This document shows positions 25,046 through 33,431 of a stretch of 64,000 nucleotides of DNA, piece by piece. The translations under genes were made by a program, and so were the position numbers. Each line of letters opens with the position of its first letter. Within the stretch, counting starts at the first letter, position 1. The notes under the pieces were generated by a model. That model saw only the letters and a list, made by a program, of their open reading frames with translations. It did not search any database and was not told the DNA's origin. The DNA is from Actinocorallia sp039871655 (GTDB taxonomy: Bacteria > Actinomycetota > Actinomycetes > Streptosporangiales > Streptosporangiaceae). The DNA is taken from the NCBI RefSeq assembly GCF_039871655.1, contig NZ_JBDPLZ010000001.1:248001-312000 (forward strand), in the 5' to 3' direction.

Positions 25046-26074
25046 TCACCGGAGATCCCCCTGCGCCGTCGGCCGATGGAGGATGACGGCCCGAGCGTCG
25101 AGCAGCGTCTCGGGGAGACCGGACAGGGACGGCAGCTGCTCGATGTGGTGGACGCCGACGGGGAGGGTGCCGGTCATCAACTCCCGGGTGACGTGGGCGG
25201 CGACCAGGCCGGTGACACGGCTCTGGCCTCGGCCGGTGAGGACGTGGGACGCCCGGCGGTCGCCGTTGCGGGCGTCGGCCCGGATCGCGAAACCGTCTCC
25301 GCCCAGGTGGACGCGGCGGAAGGTTCCGGTCAGCAGGCGGCGCACGCCCGGCTTGCGGGCGGCGCGGCGCAGGGCGAAGAGGGCGGCCGTCAGGGGCGCG
25401 GAGTCCAGGCACAGACGGGTCGTCACCTGCGGGACGCCGAGGGTGCTCGGCAGGGTGTGCTGGTCGGAGAACGGGAACGGATGGGCGGTCCGGGTGCCGT
25501 GGCCGGGGAGCACGGTGCGGCGTGGGCGGGCCGTGACGGGTTCGGCCAGCCCTTCGACGGTCCAGCGCACCGCGTCCAGCCCGTGCCGTTCGCCCGAGCC
25601 GAGCAGCACCGTCAGGTCGAGCCGTTCCGCGCCTCCCACCTCCTCGTGGGCGCGGCGGGCGAGCAGGTTCGTCAGGCCCGGGGCGACGCCGACGCTGAGC
25701 ACGGCCGTGGCTCCGGCGGCGGAGGCCGTCTCGTGCAGGCCGGACACCGCGTTCAGGAGCCGTGGCGTGGCGCCGACGTCGACCAGGTGGACGCCGTTCT
25801 CCAGGCATGCCCGGGCCACGCCGTCGTCCGGGGGCTCGGCGCACAGCACCACGGCGGCCACGTCGCCGAGTTCTCCGAGCGTCCGGCTGAAGTCCCCCGG
25901 TTTCGCCAGGTCGACGCGGACGCCGCCGTGGCGCCGTGCTCTGGTCTCGTTCCGGCCGCCCGGGACGACCCGTCCGGGAAACCACTCGCCGAGGGCGCCG
26001 GTCACGACGGCGCCGACCGCGCCGTAGCCGCCGACGACGAGGATCCGCCCGTCCGGAGATTTCACTAGAGTCAT
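25046..26074 (-). CDS. Saccharopine dehydrogenase-like NAD(P)-binding protein
   Basis: 342 residues. Rossmann entry GRILVVGGYGAVGAVVTGAL, then a saccharopine-reductase-like path (VDLAKPGDFSRTLG, AVVLCAEPPDDGVARACLENGVHLVDVGATPRLL, SVGVAPGLTNLLAR). The C-terminal half lacks the classical lysine-glutamate binding set I would expect, so the substrate is unknown. Actinobacterial relatives are often called trans-acting enoyl reductase or carboxynorspermidine-type proteins. The gene converges with the membrane protein. Its start codon lies inside the inverted repeat TAGAG-TCATG-CTCTA, implying direct repression at the start. Confidence 0.8.
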   Translation of the reverse strand: MTLVKSPDGRILVVGGYGAVGAVVTGALGEWFPGRVVPGGRNETRARRHGGVRVDLAKPGDFSRTLGELGDVAAVVLCAEPPDDGVARACLENGVHLVDVGATPRLLNAVSGLHETASAAGATAVLSVGVAPGLTNLLARRAHEEVGGAERLDLTVLLGSGERHGLDAVRWTVEGLAEPVTARPRRTVLPGHGTRTAHPFPFSDQHTLPSTLGVPQVTTRLCLDSAPLTAALFALRRAARKPGVRRLLTGTFRRVHLGGDGFAIRADARNGDRRASHVLTGRGQSRVTGLVAAHVTRELMTGTLPVGVHHIEQLPSLSGLPETLLDARAVILHRPTAQGDLR

Positions 26075-26080
26075 GCTCTA
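26066..26080. promoter_or_regulatory. Dyad overlapping start of saccharopine-dehydrogenase-like gene
   Basis: TAGAGTCATGCTCTA has perfect 5-base arms, and the CAT in its centre is the start codon of the gene on the other strand. A second imperfect dyad, CTAGAATCGCGTTCTCG, lies about 10 bases further upstream. The pattern resembles TetR-type operators such as the one at 17036. Confidence 0.45.
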
Positions 26081-26119
26081 ATGAAAAACTAGAATCGCGT
26101 TCTCGTCAAAACCCCGCCC

Positions 26120-26215
26120 ATGAATGAAACAAATTTCACGATCATTGACATCAGCGAACCCGCCGATCCGGCGGCACCCGGAACGATCACGTCCCGATGG
26201 GTGCTGAACGGGCAC
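26120..26215 (+). pseudogene. LVIVD-repeat-like coding fragment
   Basis: Translation from ATG 26120 gives NFTIIDISEPADPAAPGTI, an almost ideal LVIVD repeat (hydrophobic strand, D-I-S-x-P-x-D-P-x-x-x-G). The similarity ends within 30 codons. The frame then runs through a promoter-like block and a hairpin, so it is not a working gene. It is most likely the remnant of a third LVIVD gene in this window. Confidence 0.45.
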
Positions 26216-26245
26216 GTTCCACCGGACTCGTTCACGATGGAGCAG

Positions 26246-26333
26246 GCGTCACGATCCGGCCAAAACCGGCAACACCCGGACCTTGACCGGCCGGTGCGGG
26301 CTGCCTACGTTCATTTCTGGAATTCACTTCACC
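26246..26333 (+). promoter_or_regulatory. Promoter module A (shared with 36394-36481)
   Basis: Contains GCGTCACGATCCGGCC at 26246-26261, a -35 box TTGACC at 26283-26288, a 17-base spacer, a -10 box TACGTT at 26306-26311, and GAATTCACTTCACC at 26320-26333. All four blocks recur in the same order and nearly the same spacing at 36394-36481. Downstream there is no gene on this strand, only hairpins and the end of the convergent GH16 gene. The module may therefore drive a short RNA. Confidence 0.6.
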
Positions 26334-26341
26334 ACAGGAGG

Positions 26342-26393
26342 GGTCACCGGACCCGCAGACCCCCGGTGACCGGCTGACCCGACATCAGCCGGT
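26342..26393 (+). ncRNA. Two overlapping hairpins, possible small RNA end or terminator
   Basis: First stem GGTCACCGG (26342-26350) pairs with 26363-26371. Second stem ACCGGCTGA (26369-26377) pairs with TCAGCCGGT (26385-26393) around the loop CCCGACA. They share three bases, so they compete. The second is one of four hairpins in the window with the same seven-base loop. With promoter module A it could give an RNA of about 75 bases. No start codon and ribosome site are found inside. Confidence 0.45.
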
Positions 26394-26430
26394 CCCCGGG
26401 TTCCCCTCCACCGGTGAGCGGCCGCCGCGT

Positions 26431-27381
26431 TCACCGCCGGAGGGCCGGCGCCCCCTCGGGGGAGAGCTTCGTGATCTTCGTCTCCGGGAAGCTGTAGGCG
26501 CGGACGTAATCGACGACCATCTTCGCTGGAAAAGGAGTGCTCGCGTCGGGGTCGCCCGGGTAGGGGCCGCCCACGGCGAGGTTCAGCACGATGAAGAACG
26601 GGTTGCCGAAGACCCATTCGCCGGGCAGGGTCGCGCGCTCGACGGTGGTCACCACATAGCCGTCGATCATGAATATGAGCTTGTCCGGCGTCCAGTCGAG
26701 ACTGAAGACGTGGAAGCCGTCGCTGAAGTCGCCTCCCGGTCCCAGCGAGTAGTGCTCGGTGATGCCGACACCGGAGTAGCCGGGCCCCTGGACCGTGGCC
26801 TGGTAGTGGTCGGGGCGGTCGCCCCGGCGCTCCATGATGTCGATCTCGCCGCAGTCAGGCCAGGGGCGGTCGCGGAAGTTCGTGCCGAGCAGCCAGAACG
26901 CCGGCCACAGACCCTGGCCGTTGGGGGTCTTGATCCGGGCGGCGATACGGCCGTAGGTGGTCTCGAAACGGCCCTCGCTGGTGATCCGGGCTGAGGTGTA
27001 TTCGGCGCCGCGGAAATGTTGCCGGCGGGCCGTGATCACCAACTGGCCCTTGCCATTCAAGATCACATTTTTCCGGGTGTTGTATTCGACTTCTCCGGTT
27101 CCCGGGGTACCGGTCTCGATCTTCCAGCGGCCGGCATCGGGAGCCGAACCCGAAGGCCCCGAGAAGTCGTCTTTCCAGACGAGTCGCGTCCCTTCAGGGG
27201 CAACACCCTTCTGAACGGTCCGGGAACCCTCGGCGGACTCCTCGGTCGGCGCGGCCTTGCCGGGCCCCTGCTCCAGCAGCTCTCGCATCCACGCAGGTGG
27301 CCCCAGGTTCACCACCACGGCGACCATCCCGCACACCGCCACCAAAATGATCATTCCCAGTGTCCGCAGATGGCTTTTCAA
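26431..27381 (-). CDS. Glycoside hydrolase family 16 (beta-glucanase type), membrane-anchored or secreted
   Basis: About 316 residues. The GH16 catalytic motif E-x-D-x-x-E is readable as CGEIDIMERRG, with flanking QGLWPAFWLLG and FSLDWTPDKLIFMIDG. It hydrolyses or transglycosylates beta-1,3/1,4 linkages in glucans or related polymers. The N-terminus has one hydrophobic segment (IILVAVCGMVAVVVNLG) preceded by a basic stretch, a signal anchor or uncleaved signal. TTG 27381 is proposed because AGGAAAG precedes it; ATG 27354 is the alternative. It diverges from the processive glycosyltransferase at 27501, so this enzyme probably trims or releases the polymer that the transferase makes. Confidence 0.88.
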   Translation of the reverse strand: MKSHLRTLGMIILVAVCGMVAVVVNLGPPAWMRELLEQGPGKAAPTEESAEGSRTVQKGVAPEGTRLVWKDDFSGPSGSAPDAGRWKIETGTPGTGEVEYNTRKNVILNGKGQLVITARRQHFRGAEYTSARITSEGRFETTYGRIAARIKTPNGQGLWPAFWLLGTNFRDRPWPDCGEIDIMERRGDRPDHYQATVQGPGYSGVGITEHYSLGPGGDFSDGFHVFSLDWTPDKLIFMIDGYVVTTVERATLPGEWVFGNPFFIVLNLAVGGPYPGDPDASTPFPAKMVVDYVRAYSFPETKITKLSPEGAPALRR

Positions 27382-27500
27382 GATCTTTCCTGATGGTGAC
27401 GAAACGCTCTTCCCGAAAACATGCCTTTGGTAGGGAATGTACGCTACATATCGTTTGGGGCATTTGCTCCGAGAGTGGTCGGTATGGAGTGTGGTGCACG

Positions 27501-29150
27501 ATGGGCGAGCAGGAGCCCCCCTCCGGCATGCCCCCGGTGCCCCGGCCGCAGCCCATCGCCACCTGGGTCCCCCGGCTGGACCAACGGTTCGACGACGACC
27601 CCCTGGTGACCCGGCCCGAAGGCTTCGTCCCGGTCCGGTCCACGCCGGCCCGCGCCCACCGCCCCCCGGAACCTCCCGGTGCCGTTCCTCCCCCGCAGAG
27701 CGGTCCGGGACACGACGTTCCCCGGCGGTTCCACCAGACCGCTCCCCCTCCTCCCCGGCATCACGCCCCCGGACCTCCGCGCACCCCGGCTCCGCGGCCC
27801 GTCCAGCCACCGCCGCGTCCCTCCGCCCCGCAGCGCGCCCCGGCTCCGCGGCACCCGGCTCCGCCATGGCCCGGGCCGATCCCCGGGCAGTCCGGCCCGG
27901 CCGCGCCCGCTCCGCCGCGGCACGTCCCGCAACACCCCGGCGCCCCGATCCTGCCGCGACGTTCCCCGCAGCGCGGCCGGCCCCTTCCCCCCGGACGCAC
28001 CGGGGCGGTTCCCGTCGCGCCGGCTCCCGCCGCACCGCCCGCGAGGAAGAGGAAACGGCCCGCCGGTAACGACGGCAAGCGCGACCTGCCGACGATGGAT
28101 CCGGCGGCCCTGCGCGTGACGGTGCTGATCCCGGCGCACAACGAGGTCAAGCAGATCACCGAGACGATCGCCTCCCTGCGGGCGCAACTGCGGCAGCCCG
28201 ACCACATCGTGGTGATCGCCGACAACTGCAGCGACAAGACCGCCGCCCTCGCGCAGCTGTGCGGGGCCGACATCGTCGAGACCCGCGACAACCCGCACAA
28301 GAAGGCCGGCGCGCTGAACCAGGTCCTCGACCGGCTGCTGGACGTCTGCGACGACCACGACGTGATCATGGTGATGGACGCGGACTCCTCCCTGGACCCG
28401 GGATTCATCCACCACGGAGTGGAATACCTGGCCTCGGGCGACTACGCCGCGGTCGGCGGGACCTTCACCGGCAAGCCCGGCGGCGGGCTGGTCGGCATGT
28501 TCCAGCGCAACGAGTACGCCCGCTACGCCCGCGACGTCCGCCGCCTGGACGGGCAGGCCCTCGTGCTCACCGGCACCGCGACCCTGTTCCGCGCCGGTGT
28601 CCTCAACGAGGTCGTCGAGGCCAGGGCCAAGGACAGGCTGCCCGGCAAGCCGACCGTCTACGACGTCCGCGTGCTGACCGAGGACAACGAGCTCACCCTG
28701 GCGATCCTGCACCTGGGGTTCCGCATCCTGTGCCCGCCGGAGTGCACGCTCACCACCGAGGTGATGTTCACCTGGGGCGACCTGTTCCGGCAGCGGCTGC
28801 GCTGGAAGCGCGGCGCGCTGGAGAACCTCGTGGACTACGGCTGGACGCCCATCACCCGGCCCTACTGGGGCCGCCAGGCGCTGTCGCTGCTCGGCATCCT
28901 CGTGATCGCCGCCTACCTGCTCACCCTCGCCTACTCGGCGGTGACCGGGCAGATCCACCTCCATCCGCTCTGGATCGGGGTGACCGTGATCTTCATGGTG
29001 GAGCGCGTCGTCTCCGTCCGGCGGCGCGGCCCCGTCCAGATGGTGATCGCCGCCACCATCTGGATCGAGATGATCTTCGATGTCTTTCTTCAGTTCGCCC
29101 AGGCGAAAGCGTTCTGGGAAGCCGCCATGAGAACAGAAAGGAAGTGGTGA
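27501..29150 (+). CDS. Processive family 2 glycosyltransferase with Pro-rich N-terminus
   Basis: 549 residues. Residues 1 to about 190 are proline/arginine-rich and disordered. The GT2 domain starts near residue 205 (VTVLIPAHNEVKQI) and has the processive D, D, D, Q-x-x-R-W set: DxD in VMDADSS (about 292), TED in LTEDNEL (about 392) and QRLRW (about 430). Three C-terminal membrane segments follow (LSLLGILVIAAYLLTLAYS; LWIGVTVIFMVERVV; MVIAATIWIEMIFDVFL). It would polymerise a beta-linked glycan at the membrane. The divergent GH16 enzyme and the coupled membrane peptide at 29147 suggest an exopolysaccharide unit. The polymer identity is unknown. Confidence 0.9.
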   Translation: MGEQEPPSGMPPVPRPQPIATWVPRLDQRFDDDPLVTRPEGFVPVRSTPARAHRPPEPPGAVPPPQSGPGHDVPRRFHQTAPPPPRHHAPGPPRTPAPRPVQPPPRPSAPQRAPAPRHPAPPWPGPIPGQSGPAAPAPPRHVPQHPGAPILPRRSPQRGRPLPPGRTGAVPVAPAPAAPPARKRKRPAGNDGKRDLPTMDPAALRVTVLIPAHNEVKQITETIASLRAQLRQPDHIVVIADNCSDKTAALAQLCGADIVETRDNPHKKAGALNQVLDRLLDVCDDHDVIMVMDADSSLDPGFIHHGVEYLASGDYAAVGGTFTGKPGGGLVGMFQRNEYARYARDVRRLDGQALVLTGTATLFRAGVLNEVVEARAKDRLPGKPTVYDVRVLTEDNELTLAILHLGFRILCPPECTLTTEVMFTWGDLFRQRLRWKRGALENLVDYGWTPITRPYWGRQALSLLGILVIAAYLLTLAYSAVTGQIHLHPLWIGVTVIFMVERVVSVRRRGPVQMVIAATIWIEMIFDVFLQFAQAKAFWEAAMRTERKW

Positions 29151-29317
29151 GCGTGTACAACAGCGCACCGATGGGCAGCCTCGCGGCCGGTGCGGGGGGC
29201 ACCCTGGCGTCCGCGCCGTGGCTGGGGCTCCAGGCCGTCTGGATCGGCCTGGCGACCTTCACCCTGGTGTCGGCCTGCCTCGCGGTCAAGCGGATCCTGC
29301 CCAAGCGCGGCGCCTGA
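29147..29317 (+). CDS. 56-residue single-pass membrane peptide coupled to GT2
   Basis: GTG at 29147 overlaps the glycosyltransferase stop (GTGA) and AGGAAG precedes it, so translation is coupled. The product has a Gly/Ala-rich outside part, one membrane helix (WLGLQAVWIGLATFTLVSAC) and a basic tail KRILPKRGA. It is too short for a known domain. Small membrane partners of glycan synthases are known in other systems, so a role as a GT2 subunit or regulator is reasonable inference. Confidence 0.7.
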   Translation: MSVYNSAPMGSLAAGAGGTLASAPWLGLQAVWIGLATFTLVSACLAVKRILPKRGA

Positions 29318-29600
29318 CCCCGTCGGCCGCAGGCCTGCGGCGCTCCCCGCACGACCGGGCAGTTTCGGGTGAAGTGCCGCCGTTCGGCCCGTTCCTGACC
29401 CCAGGAGCGGGCCGTCGCTCTTCGACGCCGCCTGAGCCCTCTGGAGCCGCCCGTCCCCACCCGTGCCCGTGCGCGCGGTCTCACTCGGGCGGGTCCCGTG
29501 AGTGACACGACCCGAACCACTCGCACACTGCCCGGCAACGACCCCGAAACACCGCGCCCCTAGCTTCCGGCGTCATGAACCCCAAGCACTGGGAACGGCC

Positions 29601-31874
29601 GTGAGCGGGCGCCGGCGCGCGGTCACCGCGTCTTCTTCCGCCATCCCCGTCCCGCCGCGGCGAACGCGACGCCGCTGGGGACTGCGCACCATCCGCGCCC
29701 GGATCGCCCTGATCCTGGCGGTACCGACGGTCCTGCTGGTGCTGGTGGCCGCGTTCGGGGTCCTCGGCCAGCTCGGGGTCTCCCGGGACGCCGACGCCAC
29801 GGCCCAAAACGTCGAACTCGTCCTGGCCGCGCAGGAGCTCGTCCACTCGCTGCAGCGCGAACGCGGACTGAGCGTCGGCCTGGTCGGCGGCGAGAGCCGG
29901 TATCGGGGCCCGCTCGACCAGATCCGCAAGGAGTCCAACGCCGCCCGGACCGCGCTGGACCGGCTGCTCGCCGCGACCGACTCCCCGGACTCCGCACGGA
30001 TCCGCTCCTCCCTGTCCCGGCTGGAGCAGCTCACCATCACCCGCAGCGCCGTCGACGCCGGACAGGCCACCAAGTCCGGGGTGTTCACCTTCTACACCTC
30101 CTCGATCGCCGTGCTCGGCGAGGCGATGTTCGCGGGCGGCGTCGGACAGGACGACCCCCTGCTGCGCACCGGGCTCGCCGCGCTGCGCGCCCTCAGCGCG
30201 GGCAAGGAGGCGACCGGCCAGGAGCGCGCCGCGCTCAACGGCGTGTTCTCCACGGGCTTCTTCAGCAAGGGCGAGTACGCGCTGGTCTCGGAGATCCGGG
30301 CCGCCCGGCTCGCCGGCTTCGAGGAGTTCTCCCGGCTCGCCACCCCCGCCTGGACGCAGGCGTTCTCCACCGCGCAGCGCACCCCGCAGGCCACGACCAT
30401 GCTGGCGCTGGAGCAGCGGGCGCTCGCCGCCCCCGCGGCCAGGCGGCTGAACGTCGTGCCCGAGAACTGGTGGAACGCCGCGACCGGATTCATCGACGGC
30501 CTGTACGGGGTGCAGCTGGAGGTCGCCGAGGACGTCCGGGCGCGGGCCGCCGAGGTCAAGACCCGGGCGCGCGACACCCTGCTCCTGTACGGCGGCGGCG
30601 CGGCCGTGATGCTGCTGATGGCGTTCGGGCTCGGCCTGATGACCTTCCGTTCGATCATCCGGCCGCTGCGGATGCTGACCGGCGAGGCGCACGACGCCGC
30701 CGAGCAGCGGCTCCCCCGGGCCGTCGCCCGGATCCAGGCGGCCGACGACCCCGGAGGCGTCGTGCTGGAACATTCCAGATCCACCCTCGCACAGCGGGAC
30801 GACGAGTTCGCCGAGGTCGCCACGGCCCTGGACCACCTGCAGGAGACCGCGGTCCGGCTCGCCGTCGAGCAGGCCGTCATGCGCCGCAACACCGCCGAGT
30901 CGCTGGCCAACCTGGGCCGCCGCAACCAGAACCTCGTGCGCCGCCAGCTCGGCTTCATCTCCTCCCTGGAGAAGGAGGAGACCGACCCCAACCAGCTGGC
31001 CAACCTGTTCGAGCTGGACCACCTCGCCACCCGCATGCGCCGCAACGCCGAGTCACTGCTGGTCCTCGTCGGCGAGCACAGCCCCCGCCGCTGGAGCGGC
31101 TCCATCTCCGTCGGGGACATCCTGCGGTCGGCGTTCGCCGAGGTCGAGGACTACCGGCGGGTCGTGCTGCGCCGCGTCGACGAGGGGATGGTGCGCGGCG
31201 CGGTCGCCGCGGAGATCTCCCACCTGCTCGCGGAACTGGTGGAGAACGCCCTGTCGTTCTCCCCGCCCGACCAGGAGGTGGAGGTATCGGCCCGGTCGAC
31301 CGGCTCGGAGTACCACATCGCGATCGTCGACCAGGGGATCGGGATGTCCGCCGAGGCGCTCGCCGAGGCCAACGCACGGCTGCGCGGGCAGCAGAGCTTC
31401 CTGATGCAGCCGACCCGCGACCTCGGCCACTACGTGGTCGGCAGGCTCGCGGCCCGGCTCGACGTCAGGGTGTGGTTGCACGACTCGCCGCTCAACGGCG
31501 TCACCGCCCGGATCGTGCTGCCCGGCTCGATGCTCGACCTGCCCGAGCGGGCCAAACCGGAACCGGAGCTCGTCGGAGCGGGCGTCGCGGCGGAACGCGC
31601 TCCGTCCGGCGGCGCGACCCGGCCGGTACCGAGGCCGGAACCGTCGAGTCCGCCACCCGCCTCCGCGGGACGGACCGCGGGAGGGCTGGCCAAACGACCG
31701 CCCCGCACCCCCGGCGTGCACCGCGGCCGCCGGACGGCGCCCGAGCCGCCGAGGGAGCCCGCGCCTCCGCCGGCCGATCGGACGCCTGACGAGGTCCAGA
31801 CGATGTTGAACAACTTCCGGTCCGGCTTCCAGCGGGCGGAACAACGCGACACCGAGCCCGGAAGGGAGAGCTAG
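29601..31874 (+). CDS. cvnA: Conservon sensor kinase-like protein with nitrate/nitrite-sensing (NIT) domain
   Basis: 757 residues from GTG 29601. First membrane helix (RIALILAVPTVLLVLVAAFGVL), an extracytoplasmic NIT domain of about 260 residues (LVHSLQRERGLSVGLVGGES), second helix (LYGGGAAVMLLMAFGLGLMTF), HAMP, a long helical linker with LDHLATRMRRNAESLLVL, then the ATPase lid with N-box ELVENALSFS and G1 box DQGIGM. A 120-residue Pro-rich tail follows. CvnA proteins head conservons and resemble histidine kinases, but a response regulator is absent; signalling is thought to run through CvnB and the CvnD GTPase. The stop is four bases from cvnB. Confidence 0.92.
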   Translation: MSGRRRAVTASSSAIPVPPRRTRRRWGLRTIRARIALILAVPTVLLVLVAAFGVLGQLGVSRDADATAQNVELVLAAQELVHSLQRERGLSVGLVGGESRYRGPLDQIRKESNAARTALDRLLAATDSPDSARIRSSLSRLEQLTITRSAVDAGQATKSGVFTFYTSSIAVLGEAMFAGGVGQDDPLLRTGLAALRALSAGKEATGQERAALNGVFSTGFFSKGEYALVSEIRAARLAGFEEFSRLATPAWTQAFSTAQRTPQATTMLALEQRALAAPAARRLNVVPENWWNAATGFIDGLYGVQLEVAEDVRARAAEVKTRARDTLLLYGGGAAVMLLMAFGLGLMTFRSIIRPLRMLTGEAHDAAEQRLPRAVARIQAADDPGGVVLEHSRSTLAQRDDEFAEVATALDHLQETAVRLAVEQAVMRRNTAESLANLGRRNQNLVRRQLGFISSLEKEETDPNQLANLFELDHLATRMRRNAESLLVLVGEHSPRRWSGSISVGDILRSAFAEVEDYRRVVLRRVDEGMVRGAVAAEISHLLAELVENALSFSPPDQEVEVSARSTGSEYHIAIVDQGIGMSAEALAEANARLRGQQSFLMQPTRDLGHYVVGRLAARLDVRVWLHDSPLNGVTARIVLPGSMLDLPERAKPEPELVGAGVAAERAPSGGATRPVPRPEPSSPPPASAGRTAGGLAKRPPRTPGVHRGRRTAPEPPREPAPPPADRTPDEVQTMLNNFRSGFQRAEQRDTEPGRES

Positions 31875-31878
31875 GCGC

Positions 31879-32301
31879 ATGACGCAGGCGGTATCCGAGG
31901 TGCAGTCGTTCAACTGGCTGCTCGGCAACTTCGTGCGCGGCACCGACGGGGTCGCCGACGCCGTCGCGGTCTCCTCCGACGGGCTGCTCATGGCCCGCTC
32001 CGAAGGACTGGACCGCAAGGGCGCCGAACGGCTCGCCGCGATCGTCTCCGGCATGACGAGCCTGGCGCACAGCGCGTCCCGGCAGTACGGGTTCGAGGGG
32101 CTGAAACTCGTCATGATCGAGATGCGGCGCGGCTTCCTGCTGGTGTCGTCGATCTCCGACGGCAGCTGCCTGGGCGTCGTCGCCGGCTCCCAGTGCGACC
32201 TCGGCCTGGTCGGGCACGAGATAGCCCTGTTGTGCGAAAGGTTCGGCGGGCTGCTCACCCCGCAGATCGTCGCCCGGTTGAAGACCGAGGCACTGCGGTG
32301 A
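31879..32301 (+). CDS. cvnB: Roadblock/LC7 domain protein of conservon
   Basis: 140 residues, almost entirely one Roadblock/LC7 fold (FNWLLGNFVRGTDGVADAVAVSSDGLLMARSEGL, then MRRGFLLVSSISDGSCLGVVAG). Prokaryotic roadblock proteins regulate small GTPases, as MglB does for MglA. Here the partner should be the CvnD GTPase. The stop overlaps the start of cvnC (GTGA), so the proteins are made in a fixed ratio. Confidence 0.95.
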   Translation: MTQAVSEVQSFNWLLGNFVRGTDGVADAVAVSSDGLLMARSEGLDRKGAERLAAIVSGMTSLAHSASRQYGFEGLKLVMIEMRRGFLLVSSISDGSCLGVVAGSQCDLGLVGHEIALLCERFGGLLTPQIVARLKTEALR

Positions 32302-32768
32302 ACGGCCGGCGGGACGAGAGCTGGCCGCGCCTGCCCGACCCCAGGATGATCGAGATCCGGGAGGAGCCCCGCCGGCCGGTGCCGGCCGGAGCCCCGACCG
32401 TGCCGGTGCCGCCGGACGAGGAGGGCCCGGAGGACCCGGGATCGATCGTCCGCCCGTTCATCGTCACCGGCGGGCGGACCCGTCCGGTGGACGAGCGGCT
32501 GCGCGTCGAGACGCTGGTCAGCGCGGCCCCCGCCGCGCTGTCGGCCCCGCTCACCTTCGAGCGCCGCCAGATCGTGCGGCTGTGCCAGCGGCCGGTCTCG
32601 GTCGCCGAGGTCGCCGGGCGGCTCACCGTCCCCGTCGGGGTGGTCCGGGTGCTCATCGCCGACCTGGTGTCCGAACGGCTGGTGGCCGTCCACGACCATC
32701 TGGACCTGCACGACACGCGGTCCAGGGAACTGCTCGAGAGGATCCGTGAAGGTGTCCGTGCCCTCTGA
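32298..32768 (+). CDS. cvnC: DUF742 winged-helix-like protein of conservon
   Basis: 156 residues from GTG 32298. Variable Pro-rich N-terminus, then the DUF742 core (SIVRPFIVTGGRTRPVDERLRVETLV; FERRQIVRLCQRPVSVAEVAGRLTVPVGVVRVLIADL), which looks like a winged helix. It probably bridges CvnA and CvnD or binds DNA; its precise role is unsettled in the literature. The 3' end overlaps cvnD by about 23 bases. Confidence 0.93.
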   Translation: MNGRRDESWPRLPDPRMIEIREEPRRPVPAGAPTVPVPPDEEGPEDPGSIVRPFIVTGGRTRPVDERLRVETLVSAAPAALSAPLTFERRQIVRLCQRPVSVAEVAGRLTVPVGVVRVLIADLVSERLVAVHDHLDLHDTRSRELLERIREGVRAL

Positions 32769-33327
32769 CCCGTCCATGGTCTCGGCGAAGATCATCGTCT
32801 CCGGCGGGTTCGGGGTCGGCAAGACCACGTTCGTCGGCGCGATCTCCGAGATCGAACCGCTCACCACCGAGGCCGCGATGACCGACGCCTCGGCCGGCAT
32901 CGACGACACGACCGGCGTCGAACGCAAGACGACCACGACCGTCGCCTTCGACTTCGGCCGGATCACCCTGGACCGCTCCCTGGTCCTCTACCTCTTCGGC
33001 ACCCCCGGCCAGGAGCGCTTCGCCTTCCTGTGGGACGACCTCATCGAGGGCGCGATCGGCGCCGTCGTCCTGGTCGACACCCGCCGCATCGACCAGTGCT
33101 ACGCCTCCCTCGACTTCTTCGAGGACATGGGGATCCCCTTCGCCGTCGGCATCAACCGGTTCCCCGACGCCAAGGAGCACGACGTGGAGGAGGTCCGCGA
33201 GGCCCTGGGCCTCCCCGACCGCGTCCCTCTCGTCCCCTGCGACGCCCGCCGGCGCGACTCCGTCAAGGAGGTCGTCATCGCCCTCCTCGACAGCGCCATC
33301 ACGGCCAGCACCCGCTTACCCCGATGA
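32746..33327 (+). CDS. cvnD: Small GTPase of conservon (MglA/Rab-like)
   Basis: 193 residues. G1/P-loop SGGFGVGKTTF, switch region with TGVERKTTTTVAFDFGRI, G3 as FGTPGQERF, and an unusual G4 INRFPDAKEHD where NKxD is expected. CvnD proteins are the GTPase output of conservons, which affect development and antibiotic production in Streptomyces. GTG 32746 overlaps cvnC; ATG 32776 (MVSAKIIV) is an alternative start. It ends the operon. Confidence 0.93.
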   Translation: MKVSVPSDPSMVSAKIIVSGGFGVGKTTFVGAISEIEPLTTEAAMTDASAGIDDTTGVERKTTTTVAFDFGRITLDRSLVLYLFGTPGQERFAFLWDDLIEGAIGAVVLVDTRRIDQCYASLDFFEDMGIPFAVGINRFPDAKEHDVEEVREALGLPDRVPLVPCDARRRDSVKEVVIALLDSAITASTRLPR

Positions 33328-33340
33328 GATCAACACTCTC

Positions 33341-33418
33341 TTCTCACGAGAATCATGATGTATTTGAGTCTTGTCGAGGGGCGGACGGCGCTTTACGTTA
33401 CTCGCGAGAAACATTCTC
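33341..33418 (+). promoter_or_regulatory. Promoter and two related dyads upstream of LVIVD/DUF305 operon
   Basis: Dyad TTCTC-AC-GAGAA at 33341-33352 and dyad GAGAA-ACA-TTCTC at 33406-33418 use the same five-base word in opposite order. Between them lies a -35 TTGTCG (33371-33376), 17-base spacer and -10 TACGTT (33394-33399). The second dyad would cover the transcription start, a classic repressor position. The regulator is unknown. Confidence 0.5.
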
Positions 33419-33431
33419 TTGAGGAGCGGTC

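Noticed and set aside
26120..26377. 85-codon frame as a functional gene
   Set aside because: Only the first 30 codons look like an LVIVD repeat; the rest overlaps a promoter and hairpin.
29481..31022. Minus-strand frame of about 510 codons opposite cvnA
   Set aside because: Antisense to clear NIT and HAMP coding sequence; composition is that of a shadow frame.
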